Of a stretch of DNA of 35,183 bases, positions 15,681 to 23,834 are shown in pieces; the stretch's first letter is position 1, and each line of letters begins with the position of its first letter. Source of the stretch: an uncultured Ruminococcus sp. (GTDB lineage: Bacteria; Bacillota; Clostridia; Oscillospirales; Ruminococcaceae); assembly GCA_947345935.1 (NCBI GenBank), contig CAMZZN010000026.1:1-35183 (forward strand), written 5' to 3'. Under the pieces are notes generated by a model. The model saw nothing but the letters and a program-made list of their open reading frames with translations. It was not told the origin of the DNA and searched no databases. Both the position numbers and the translations under genes were made by a program.

Positions 15681-17414
15681 ATGAAAAGACTATTGAAATA
15701 CCTTAGAAATTATAAAAAAGAACTGATATTTGGTCCTTTTTTCAAGCTGCTTGAAGCAATCTTTGAACTTATAGTGCCAGTTGTTATGGCTAAGATCATC
15801 GATAATGGTATTGGAAATAACGACAGCGGATACATCCTGAAAATGTGCGGTCTGCTTGTTGTACTGGGCATCTGCGGTCTTGGATTTGCCCTTACCTGTC
15901 AGTTTCTGGCAGCAAAATGTGCCTATGGCTTCGGAACCGAACTACGGAGAGATCTCTACAGGCATATAAACGCTCTTTCCTACAGCGGAATCGACCGTGT
16001 AGGAAGTGCGTCCCTTGTAAATCGTCTTACAAACGACACAAATACTGTCCAGAACGGCGTCAATATGTTCATTCGTCTTGCCGTAAGAGCTCCGTTTCTC
16101 GTTATCGGCGCAGCGGTAATGGCGGTGATGATCGATCTGCGATTGTCGCTGATATTCTTTATTGTCGCACCGCTTATTTCAACAGTTATCTTCCTGATAA
16201 TGAAAAAAACTGTTCCTATGTACAAAAAAACTCAGCAAAAGCTTGACAGAGCTTCAATGCTCACCAGTGAAAACCTGGAGGGAACAAGGGTTATTCGTGC
16301 CTTTTCACGTCAGCAGGAAGAAATAGAAGAATTCGGAGAGGCGGTAGACGATATCGCTGAGTGCTCTGTCTCAGTAGGAAAAATCTCAGCGATCCTCAAC
16401 CCGGTTGCCTTTATGGTGATGAACCTCGGCATAGTTGCTATTCTCTGGTTCGGAGGAATAAGGATCGACAGCGGCAGCCTTACCCAGGGGGAACTGACAG
16501 CTTTTACTAACTACATGACGCAGATACTTCTTGCCCTGGTTGTCCTTGCCAATCTTATAATAGTTTTCACGAAGGCGTTTGCCTCTGCAAACCGTATAAA
16601 GGAGCTTTTCGATATTCCTACCGAAGAACATGGCTCGGCAAAATCCCCCGACAAAAACTGCGACAATATAATTGAATTCAAAAACGTTTCGTTCGCCTAT
16701 CCTGGTGCTGGAGATCAGTCGCTGAGCAACATTTCATTTACACTAAAAAAAGGTCAGATGCTCGGAATTATCGGAGGAACGGGAAGTGGCAAATCCACTC
16801 TTGCAAGTCTCATCCCCTGCTTTTACAGAGCCGTAAAAGGCGAGGTACTCGTTTCCGGAATAAACGTAAACGATTATGACACGGACGACCTTAGAAAAAT
16901 GATCGGATATGTTCCGCAAAAATCTGTGCTTTTCTCCGGAACTGTCCGGGATAATATGAAATGGCGCTGCGCCGAAGCTTCAGACGAGGAAATTATATCT
17001 GCTCTGAAAACGGCTCAGGCATGGGATTTCATATCCCAAAAACCTGACATTCTCAATACTCCGGTATCACAGGGAGGAAAAAATTTCTCCGGCGGTCAGA
17101 AACAGCGGCTTTCTATCGCACGTGCGCTTGTCGGAAAACCGGATATCATAATTCTTGACGACTCTACCAGCGCTCTTGACTACGCTACTGATCTTGCTCT
17201 GAGAAAATCACTGAAAACCGACCTTGAAGGCACGACAGTCGTTATGATCTCTCAAAGAACGACATCGCTTAAAGAGGCGGATCTTATCCTTGTAATGGAT
17301 GACGGAGAGGCTGTCGGTATGGGAACCCACGAGGAACTGCTTAAAAATTGCAGCGTCTACATGGAAATTTATCAGTCACAGATAAGCGAAAGCGAGGGTG
17401 AAAGTAATGTTTAA
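15681..17414 (+). CDS. Heterodimeric ABC exporter, subunit with the degenerate ATP site
   Basis: A 577-residue half-transporter with a six-helix exporter membrane domain (about 1-310) and an ATPase domain (330-577). Walker A is G-G-T-G-S-G-K-S (365-372) and the signature is F-S-G-G-Q (469-473). After Walker B the catalytic Glu is replaced by Asp (I-L-D-D, D494), and the switch His is replaced by Gln (I-S-Q-R, Q525). These changes are typical of the BmrC/YheI-type partner in asymmetric multidrug exporters. It overlaps the second subunit gene by 8 nt. The ribosome binding site is weak and translation may depend on the upstream gene. The cargo is unknown: drugs, lipids or peptides are all possible. 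Confidence 0.92.
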   Translation: MKRLLKYLRNYKKELIFGPFFKLLEAIFELIVPVVMAKIIDNGIGNNDSGYILKMCGLLVVLGICGLGFALTCQFLAAKCAYGFGTELRRDLYRHINALSYSGIDRVGSASLVNRLTNDTNTVQNGVNMFIRLAVRAPFLVIGAAVMAVMIDLRLSLIFFIVAPLISTVIFLIMKKTVPMYKKTQQKLDRASMLTSENLEGTRVIRAFSRQQEEIEEFGEAVDDIAECSVSVGKISAILNPVAFMVMNLGIVAILWFGGIRIDSGSLTQGELTAFTNYMTQILLALVVLANLIIVFTKAFASANRIKELFDIPTEEHGSAKSPDKNCDNIIEFKNVSFAYPGAGDQSLSNISFTLKKGQMLGIIGGTGSGKSTLASLIPCFYRAVKGEVLVSGINVNDYDTDDLRKMIGYVPQKSVLFSGTVRDNMKWRCAEASDEEIISALKTAQAWDFISQKPDILNTPVSQGGKNFSGGQKQRLSIARALVGKPDIIILDDSTSALDYATDLALRKSLKTDLEGTTVVMISQRTTSLKEADLILVMDDGEAVGMGTHEELLKNCSVYMEIYQSQISESEGESNV

Positions 17415-19146
17415 AACGCTCCGAAGAGTAGCTTCCTACGCCCGTCCATATATGATCTATTTCATACTGACTATCGTTTTTGCAGCCGCAGGCGTTGCGC
17501 TTTCGCTGTCGGTGCCTGTTTTCATAGGCGAAGCAGTCGATATGTGCATCGGAAAAAAACTTGTAGACTTCGACAGTTTAAAAAAGCTTGCTCTTATTCT
17601 TGCCGCAATAGTGATACTGAGCGGATTATTTCAGTGGCTTATGAGTTTATATACCAATAAACTGGCATTTTTTACAGTCCGTGATCTTCGTGCGGATATC
17701 TTCAATAAGCTTGAACGTGTACCTATAAAATACATCGACAGTCACACAAAGGGAGAACTGACAAGCCGGGTGATAAATGATATTGAAATAGTTTCTGACG
17801 GACTTTTACAGGGATTTACGCAATTTTTCAGCGGTATCATCACTATTATCGGCACCCTTATTTTCATGATGACGATTAATGTAAAGATCGCACTTGTCGT
17901 GGTATTCCTGACGCCGCTGTCATTTATCGCAGCTTCAAAAATCACCAAAGCTACTCACGATTCTTATGTAAAGCAGTCGAAGCTGCGTGGAGATATGGTG
18001 GCTCTTGCCGAGGAAATGGCAGGCAACCAGAAGATCGTCAAAGCTTTCGTTTACGGCAGCCGTGCTGAAGCACGATTTGAAGAAATAAATAAAAATTATG
18101 GAAGAATCGGAGCAAAGGCAACCTTTTTCAGCTCCATGACAAATCCCACTACACGCTTCGTAAACGGACTTATTTACGCCGCAGTCGGACTTCTCGGCGC
18201 TCTCGGCGCTGTAGGATCGGCTTCGTTCGTGGGAAGAATGTCTGTCGGAAAACTTTCAAGCTTTCTTGCATATGCAAATCAGTATACAAAGCCTTTTAAC
18301 GAAATATCCGGTGTTTTTGCCGAACTTCAGAACGCTGTCGCTTCTGCGCAGAGAATTTTCGATGTTCTGGACGAAGAAGAGATCCCAGACGATTCCCACA
18401 AAGAAATTCTTTCGGAATGTACTGGAGAACTTAAATTCATCAATGTTGAATTCTCCTACTCTCCTGAAACAGAACTGATTAAAAATTTCAGCCTTGACGT
18501 AAGTCCCGGCGAGCGTGTGGCGATCGTAGGTCCGACAGGATGCGGAAAATCAACTATCATTAATCTGCTTCTGAGATTTTACGACATCAACAACGGAAGA
18601 ATTGAAATATCTGGAAAAAATATTTCAGACATTACACGTGACAGTCTGCGTAGCAGCTTTGGCATGGTATTACAGGAAACATGGGTGTTCACCGGAACAG
18701 TTGCGGAAAATATTGCTTACGGCGCTCCGGATTCTACACGTGAACAAATCATTGAAGCGGCAAAATCCGTATATGCCCACAGCTTTATAAAGCGGCTGCC
18801 GGACGGTTATGATACCGTAATAAGCGAGAACAGCGGACTTTCTCAAGGACAGAAGCAGCTCATATGCATCGCAAGAATAATGCTTATGAATCCGCCAATG
18901 CTCATTCTGGATGAAGCTACAAGCTCGATAGACCTGCGCACCGAACAGCGTATCCAGAAAGCGTTTGCAAAACTCATGGAGGGCAGAACCAGCTTTATTA
19001 TTGCTCACCGTCTGTCAACTATAAAGAATTCAGATACTATTCTTGTAATGAAACAAGGAAAAATCATTGAACAAGGAAATCACAGCCAGCTCATGTCAAA
19101 CGGAGGCTTTTATTCCGAACTTTATAATAGTCAATTTGCATCGTAA
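17407..19146 (+). CDS. Heterodimeric ABC exporter, subunit with the catalytic ATP site
   Basis: A 579-residue half-transporter with a membrane domain (about 1-315) and an ATPase domain (about 340-579). Walker A is G-P-T-G-C-G-K-S (375-382), Walker B ends with the catalytic Glu (L-D-E-A, E503) and the switch His is present (A-H-R, H534). Its signature is L-S-Q-G-Q (478-482) instead of L-S-G-G-Q. Paired with the upstream subunit this leaves one complete site (this Walker A/B with the partner F-S-G-G-Q) and one degenerate site. The ATG at 17407 has GAGGG 8 nt upstream and overlaps the previous stop; a GTG at 17398 is less likely. It is a BmrD/YheH-type partner. Confidence 0.92.
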   Translation: MFKTLRRVASYARPYMIYFILTIVFAAAGVALSLSVPVFIGEAVDMCIGKKLVDFDSLKKLALILAAIVILSGLFQWLMSLYTNKLAFFTVRDLRADIFNKLERVPIKYIDSHTKGELTSRVINDIEIVSDGLLQGFTQFFSGIITIIGTLIFMMTINVKIALVVVFLTPLSFIAASKITKATHDSYVKQSKLRGDMVALAEEMAGNQKIVKAFVYGSRAEARFEEINKNYGRIGAKATFFSSMTNPTTRFVNGLIYAAVGLLGALGAVGSASFVGRMSVGKLSSFLAYANQYTKPFNEISGVFAELQNAVASAQRIFDVLDEEEIPDDSHKEILSECTGELKFINVEFSYSPETELIKNFSLDVSPGERVAIVGPTGCGKSTIINLLLRFYDINNGRIEISGKNISDITRDSLRSSFGMVLQETWVFTGTVAENIAYGAPDSTREQIIEAAKSVYAHSFIKRLPDGYDTVISENSGLSQGQKQLICIARIMLMNPPMLILDEATSSIDLRTEQRIQKAFAKLMEGRTSFIIAHRLSTIKNSDTILVMKQGKIIEQGNHSQLMSNGGFYSELYNSQFAS

Positions 19147-19210
19147 AAAACACCGGTACGTCATTCCGTCATGAATAGTCAGCGGAATGACGTACCGGTG
19201 CAATTTTTTA
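19145..19210. terminator. Strong bidirectional terminator
   Basis: A perfect 18-bp stem (CACCGGTACGTCATTCCG at 19151-19168 with its complement at 19183-19200) and a 14-nt loop, flanked by AAAAAA and TTTTTT. It separates the ABC exporter operon (+) from the radical SAM gene (-). Confidence 0.9.
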
Positions 19211-20146
19211 TTCTGCAAGACGTCCCTGCCATGTATCAAGCTCGGACATCCGTTTGTCGATTCCACCCAGAACCGATATTTTATCAGCTGTCCAAAGCGG
19301 AGCAATAAGCTTTGATTTATCGCCGTCGCCTGTTATTCGTTCAACAACTGTTTCGGACGGCAGAACTTCAAGCTGACGAACGACAATATCTATATATTGT
19401 TCCTTAGTGAGAAGTTCAAAAATATTTTCATTAAACATCCGGGCAAGCTGCGTGCCCCTGATAACATGGAGCATTTGCAATTTTATACCGTCAGGACGAA
19501 ATTTAGCCGCCTCCGCCGCACTTTCAATCATCATTTCCGGCGTTTCGCCCGGCAGACCGTTTATCAGGTGAAGGCAAAGGCGTATTCCACGCTCTTTCAG
19601 TGCAAAACAGCCGTTTACAAATTCCCGGTGAGTACAACAGCGATTTATAAGCCGGATGGTTGATTCATGCATTGTCTGCATTCCAAGCTCGACTGTAAGT
19701 TCAGTCATAGCGTTTATTTCGGAGAGCAGATCAAGAACCTTGTCAGAAAGACAATCGGCACGTGTCCCGATAGATATACCGACGGTATGTGGGAAAGACA
19801 GCGCCTCCATATACAATTTCCTGAGGGTATCAACAGACGCATATGTATTTGTATTCGCCTGAAAATAAGCAATTATAGACGCATCATTACCATATTTTGA
19901 CGCAATTCTCTTATGTTCCTCTTCAAGCTGCTTTGTAATGCTGAGACCATGAGCGGTAAAATATCCGCTGCCGCCATCGCAGAAAATACATCCTCCCCTG
20001 CCCTTTGTTCCGTCAATATTCGGACAGGAAAATCCGCATTCCAGAACGGCTTTGAAGATTTTCCGGCCAAAACGCTGCATATTGCTGTAATGAAGCGTGT
20101 GATAACGCTTATTGTCAAGGGAATAGGGAAATGGATTATTTTTCAT
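19208..20146 (-). CDS. Radical SAM protein, YhcC/TIGR01212 family
   Basis: A 312-residue radical SAM enzyme. The cluster-binding cysteines lie in C-G-F-S-C-P-N followed by D-G-T-K-G-R-G-G-C-I-F-C (about 37-56), the arrangement characteristic of the YhcC/YtqA group. Further family marks are Y-F-Q-A-N-T-N-T-Y, S-I-G-T-R-A-D-C-L and H-L-I-N-G-L-P-G-E-T. The reaction of the family is not established to my knowledge. Its first 11 nt overlap the end of the MATE gene, so it is translated as the second gene of that operon. Confidence 0.9.
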   Translation of the reverse strand: MKNNPFPYSLDNKRYHTLHYSNMQRFGRKIFKAVLECGFSCPNIDGTKGRGGCIFCDGGSGYFTAHGLSITKQLEEEHKRIASKYGNDASIIAYFQANTNTYASVDTLRKLYMEALSFPHTVGISIGTRADCLSDKVLDLLSEINAMTELTVELGMQTMHESTIRLINRCCTHREFVNGCFALKERGIRLCLHLINGLPGETPEMMIESAAEAAKFRPDGIKLQMLHVIRGTQLARMFNENIFELLTKEQYIDIVVRQLEVLPSETVVERITGDGDKSKLIAPLWTADKISVLGGIDKRMSELDTWQGRLAE

Positions 20147-21458
20147 TGTTAGTCACCGATTCGGAAGAAAAGTTCAAACGATCTTTCTTGTAGATAAATG
20201 TAAGAATGAACGTGAAAAGTTCCGCTGCCGGAAATGCAAGCCATACACCGTATATCCCAAATATCCGTGACAGAGCAAACGCAAAGAGAACTATAGCGGC
20301 AATTCCCCTTGAAACAGAAATAGTAAAGCTTTCTTTAGCACGTCCGGACGCACTGAGGAAACCTGATTTAACTATATTCCAGGCTGCCAGAGGAAAACCG
20401 ATACTGTAAAGCCGAAGTCCCGTAACTGCAAGATCAGACATTTTACGGGATTTTTCGCTGTTAAATACTCCGACTATCTGTTCAGCCCATATCCAGAGTG
20501 CAGCCGTCAACAAAACTGAAATAACGATACCGATAAACAGTGAATTGCTTTGTATATGCTTTTTAGCATCTTCGTCACCCGCTCCTTCCGCTTCGCTTGC
20601 CATTGGCTGGAGACCCTGAGATATGCCGTTGAAAATAGCAATCCCTACAAGAGCTACATTAGCTACTGCTCCATAAGCGGCAACGGCTATGTTTCCGACA
20701 ATATCAAGAAGTATGAAATTAAACGCCATACTCGTTACAGCACTTGAAATTTCCCCGATAAATCCCACAACGCCAAGCGAACAGGACAACGCCAATACAC
20801 GAAGTGACGGCAAACATTTGATAAATCTTATGTTGTTTTTCTCCGACAGAAAATGCGTCATGCAGACAAGCATACTGACTATTGGCGAAACCCCGGTTGC
20901 CAGAGCCGCTCCCGTAATCCCCATTCCCATAGGAAACATGAAAATATAGTCGAAGATTATATTAAACATACTGCTTGACAGAGTTGCAGCCATTGCAGTT
21001 CCAGGCGCTCCGTCGTTTCTTGTAAAAGCAGTAAAGGTGTAATTCAGCATAAAAAAAGGAGCAAACAGCAGAACAATCCTGATATATGACAGACCTACTG
21101 ACAAAATCCTCTCATCCGCTCCCATAAGACGCAGCACAAACTCCGGACAGAAAATTCCAAGCATAACGAAAACAAGACTTATAAGCAGCGTCCAGAATAT
21201 AGAATTGAAGAAGAATTTATTGGTATCCTTTCTTGACATTATCCGGCTCAGACTATATCTTGTTGCCGATCCTGTACCGATCATTGAGCCGATCGCAAAC
21301 ATGATGCCGTAAATGGGCAATGCCAGATTAAGCGCCGTGATTCCGTCTGTTCCGGCAGCTCTGGACACAAAAAAAGTATCCGCCAGTATATAGCAGGAGA
21401 TACCTATCATTGCAAATATATTCGGTATCAGATATTTACGTAATTTCTTTTCCGTCAT
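20136..21458 (-). CDS. MATE-family efflux transporter
   Basis: A 440-residue membrane protein with about 12 hydrophobic spans and the MATE pattern: A-D-T-F-F-V-S near the N-terminus, L-A-L-P-I-Y-G, F-T-A-F-T-R-N-D-G-A-P and G-I-S-Q-G-L-Q-P near the start of the second half. It resembles the MepA branch that exports cationic drugs or metabolites using an ion gradient. The ATG at 21458 has GGGAGGA upstream; a longer frame to 21662 would run across the divergent promoters and into the ThiT gene and is rejected. It is transcribed from the perfect promoter at 21480-21508 with a very short leader. Confidence 0.92.
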   Translation of the reverse strand: MTEKKLRKYLIPNIFAMIGISCYILADTFFVSRAAGTDGITALNLALPIYGIMFAIGSMIGTGSATRYSLSRIMSRKDTNKFFFNSIFWTLLISLVFVMLGIFCPEFVLRLMGADERILSVGLSYIRIVLLFAPFFMLNYTFTAFTRNDGAPGTAMAATLSSSMFNIIFDYIFMFPMGMGITGAALATGVSPIVSMLVCMTHFLSEKNNIRFIKCLPSLRVLALSCSLGVVGFIGEISSAVTSMAFNFILLDIVGNIAVAAYGAVANVALVGIAIFNGISQGLQPMASEAEGAGDEDAKKHIQSNSLFIGIVISVLLTAALWIWAEQIVGVFNSEKSRKMSDLAVTGLRLYSIGFPLAAWNIVKSGFLSASGRAKESFTISVSRGIAAIVLFAFALSRIFGIYGVWLAFPAAELFTFILTFIYKKDRLNFSSESVTNNEK

Positions 21459-21479
21459 TCTACCATTCCTCCCGCTACT

Positions 21480-21539
21480 ATTATAACTTATCTTCCGGAT
21501 AATGTCAAGCTTGACAATCTGCGGAAAATCAGCTATAAT
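21480..21539. promoter_or_regulatory. Back-to-back consensus promoters sharing a palindromic -35 core
   Basis: The 14-bp palindrome TGTCAAGCTTGACA (21503-21516) contains a TTGACA on each strand separated by 2 bp. On the plus strand TTGACA (21511-21516) is followed after 17 bp by TATAAT (21534-21539), for ThiT. On the minus strand TTGACA (21503-21508) is followed after 17 bp by TATAAT (21480-21485), for the MATE gene. Both are perfect vegetative promoters. The two polymerases would occupy overlapping DNA. Confidence 0.85.
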
Positions 21540-21576
21540 TAATATCGGCAGCCAATAATTCAAAGGAGCATATAAT

Positions 21577-22179
21577 ATGAAACGATCAAAAATTATTCCA
21601 TACGTAGAAGGCGCTATGATCATTGCAATGGCAATGATCCTGAGCATGATAAAAATATACAAGCTTCCATGGGGAGGAGCAGTAACGCTTCTCAGTATGC
21701 TCCCTATATCGCTTTACAGCATCAAATACGGTATAAGAAAAGGTCTGGAGATATCTTTTATCTTCTCTGTCCTGCAATTCTTTCAGGGAATCTCCGACGG
21801 ACTTTTTGCCTGGGGACTTACTCCGGTAATGCTTGCATCCTGTATTTTTCTTGATTATCTCCTTGCATACACAGTAATCGGCTTATCCGGCATTTTTAGA
21901 AACAAAGGTGCTTTCGGCTGGATATCAGGCACAGTCATGGCTATTATACTGCGGTTTATCTGTCATTTTATAAGCGGAGCAGTCATTTTCAAAAGTTTCG
22001 GAAAACTATGGAACGGATTCTCTACCGATAGCACTCTTCTGTACAGCTTTTTATACAACGGCGCTTATATGCTCCCCGAATTACTTTTCACCTGCGCCGG
22101 AGCATATGCTTTTTTCCGTGTTCCGGTTATCAAAAAGCTTATTACCGGCAGTAAAAAAACCGAACCCGCACAGCAGTGA
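21577..22179 (+). CDS. thiT: ThiT thiamine-binding S component of an ECF transporter
   Basis: A 200-residue protein with about six membrane helices. ThiT hallmarks are present: K-L-P-W-G-G-A-V-T-L-L-S-M-L-P near residue 30, the Y-G-I-R-K-G segment, and Y-N-G-A-Y-M-L-P-E near residue 160, which lines the thiamine pocket. It should capture thiamine and pass it to the shared EcfAA'T module, not encoded here. AAAGGAG lies 8 nt before the ATG. The predicted leader is only about 30 nt, too short for a TPP riboswitch. Confidence 0.9.
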   Translation: MKRSKIIPYVEGAMIIAMAMILSMIKIYKLPWGGAVTLLSMLPISLYSIKYGIRKGLEISFIFSVLQFFQGISDGLFAWGLTPVMLASCIFLDYLLAYTVIGLSGIFRNKGAFGWISGTVMAIILRFICHFISGAVIFKSFGKLWNGFSTDSTLLYSFLYNGAYMLPELLFTCAGAYAFFRVPVIKKLITGSKKTEPAQQ

Positions 22180-22197
22180 ACAATATTATTTATGCAG

Positions 22198-22230
22198 ATA
22201 TCCGCTGAATCATTTCAGCGGATATTTAAT
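22198..22230 (+). terminator. Terminator after thiT
   Basis: A 12-bp perfect stem (ATATCCGCTGAA at 22198-22209, TTCAGCGGATAT at 22214-22225) with a 4-nt loop and TTAATT after it. Confidence 0.7.
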
Positions 22231-22279
22231 TATAAGGTGATAAACGACAATAATCTACACCAAATCAAGCAATTATATG

Positions 22280-22308
22280 TTGACAAAAATATAACTATAT
22301 GATAAAAT
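22280..22308 (+). promoter_or_regulatory. Promoter of the sigma factor operon
   Basis: TTGACA (22280-22285), a 17-bp spacer and TAAAAT (22303-22308) preceded by TGA, an extended -10. This is vegetative-type; an ECF-type autoregulatory promoter was not recognised. The leader is about 67 nt. Confidence 0.7.
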
Positions 22309-22381
22309 TATATAAAATGTGTAATTTTAAGATAATATTTTCTGTCTTAATTATAGAGAATCATGAACTGGAGGCGAGACA

Positions 22382-22945
22382 ATGGACGACAGCGAAATCA
22401 TAGAACTTCTGTGCTGCAAAGATGAACGAGCAATCGCAGAAATGAAACAAAAATATGAAAAGCTGTTATACCATACCGCCGGAAAAATCTTGTCTCAGAG
22501 AGAGGACATTGAAGAATGTATCAGCGAAGTTTACTACGCTGTCTGGAATTCTGCATCCATAAAAGATATAAGGGATATGAAGATATACCTTTGCCGGCTT
22601 GTAAAAAATTTTGCTGTGAACCGACTCGAATATAACACGGCTCAAAAGCGGAATCCGAATTTTTCCCTATCACTTGACGAACTGGCAGACTGTATTCCAG
22701 ACAAAGCTGACATTGAGGACAACGTCAGTTCTTTGATGCTCAGTGCAGCAATAAGCAGATTTCTGCGCAGCGAAAAGGAAAAAAGCCGCAAAATTTTCAT
22801 ACGCCGCTACTGGTACTGTGATACTCTTTCTGAAATCGCTGAAACATACGGTATAAATGAAAAAAATGCCGCCGTTCAGCTTTTCAGAACGAGAAAACGA
22901 TTAAAACAATTTCTGCGAAAAGAGGGCTACATAAGTGAAAGCTGA
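22382..22945 (+). CDS. ECF-type RNA polymerase sigma factor
   Basis: A 187-residue sigma-70 family protein with only regions 2 and 4. Region 2 is around residues 18-80 (Y-E-K-L-L-Y-H-T-A, then E-D-I-E-E-C-I-S-E-V-Y-Y-A-V-W). Region 4 is around 125-180 (F-I-R-R-Y-W-Y-C-D-T-L-S-E-I-A-E-T-Y-G-I-N-E-K-N, then R-T-R-K-R-L-K). It should redirect RNA polymerase in response to an envelope signal. Its last 11 nt overlap the next gene, a membrane protein that is the likely partner or anti-sigma factor. The spacer and -10 at 22280-22308 suggest basal expression from a vegetative promoter. GGAGGCGA lies before the ATG. Confidence 0.88.
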   Translation: MDDSEIIELLCCKDERAIAEMKQKYEKLLYHTAGKILSQREDIEECISEVYYAVWNSASIKDIRDMKIYLCRLVKNFAVNRLEYNTAQKRNPNFSLSLDELADCIPDKADIEDNVSSLMLSAAISRFLRSEKEKSRKIFIRRYWYCDTLSEIAETYGINEKNAAVQLFRTRKRLKQFLRKEGYISES

Positions 22946-23834
22946 CGATCTGTTCAATAGAATAAACGACATAGACGACGATCTTATTCGTGAAGCCAGT
23001 AATGCCCGACAGAGTCCAGGAACAAGAATATGCAGAAGGCTCTGCACGGCTGCGGCTTTATTGGTTCTGACTGCAGGACTGACTGTATTAATTTTCAGTT
23101 CCGATCCGAAAGATACTCTGAAAGACAAGCACAACACTACCGTCATAATTGATAATCAGACCGAAGGTACCACTGATAGGGAAACAACGTCTGTCATAAC
23201 CAGACAACAGAATTCTTCTGCCACCCAGGAAACAACCGTCTCCACAACTACTGCCGATACATCTAATCCCCGATATGAAGAACCTCATACGGCTGCGGCG
23301 GCAACAGAATCGACAGCTACTTACGAGCCCGATACGAATGCTCCTCCGGAAAATATTATTCCCTCCGATACAGACAAGGATTTTGTGGGAACTGACGATT
23401 TCGGCGGAAACATTTATAAGGAAGATTTTTCCGAAATACCTCTTGACGAATGGCTTAACGATACATCGGTCATATGGGCTGAAAATGATTCTCAGGACAC
23501 AAAGGATGCATCTGCGGCTTCCCTCGGAACAGCAGTGATATCCCCTGAACTTCGTGAATTAATGGAAAAATATCCGGAAGAAGGAACCGTCTTTGCCGTC
23601 ACCGCAAATTTTTTACCTTCTGACAGCGAACCGGCAGAAAACGATCCAGATGTGTATTATTCAGAAAAGCTCCGGGATTTCCAGGAAACTTTCAGGCTGA
23701 ACGGTCTAGAAATATATCCCTGCGAAAACAGCGATACTTTTTTCTATACTTTCGGAACAGCGATTCATTTTGAAGAATTCGTATGCGGTCAAAATGAAGC
23801 GTCTATCTTTCGTCCGGCAGGTGATTTCAGATGA
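22935..23834 (+). CDS. Single-pass membrane protein, probable anti-sigma/sensor partner
   Basis: A 299-residue protein with a short cytosolic N-terminus (1-33, rich in Asp and Arg), one membrane helix (about 34-56), a Thr/Ser-rich extracellular linker (about 60-130) and a C-terminal acidic domain (about 130-299) of unknown fold. No zinc-binding anti-sigma motif is seen. The role as anti-sigma is inferred from its translational coupling to the sigma gene (11-nt overlap) and topology. The start is GTG with AGAGGG 8 nt upstream. It overlaps the carboxypeptidase gene by 4 nt (ATGA), giving a tight three-gene operon. Confidence 0.6.
   Translation: MKADDLFNRINDIDDDLIREASNARQSPGTRICRRLCTAAALLVLTAGLTVLIFSSDPKDTLKDKHNTTVIIDNQTEGTTDRETTSVITRQQNSSATQETTVSTTTADTSNPRYEEPHTAAAATESTATYEPDTNAPPENIIPSDTDKDFVGTDDFGGNIYKEDFSEIPLDEWLNDTSVIWAENDSQDTKDASAASLGTAVISPELRELMEKYPEEGTVFAVTANFLPSDSEPAENDPDVYYSEKLRDFQETFRLNGLEIYPCENSDTFFYTFGTAIHFEEFVCGQNEASIFRPAGDFR

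Noticed and set aside
21459-21662. N-terminal extension of the MATE protein to 21662
   Set aside because: It would span the divergent promoters and part of thiT; the internal ATG at 21458 has a good ribosome site.
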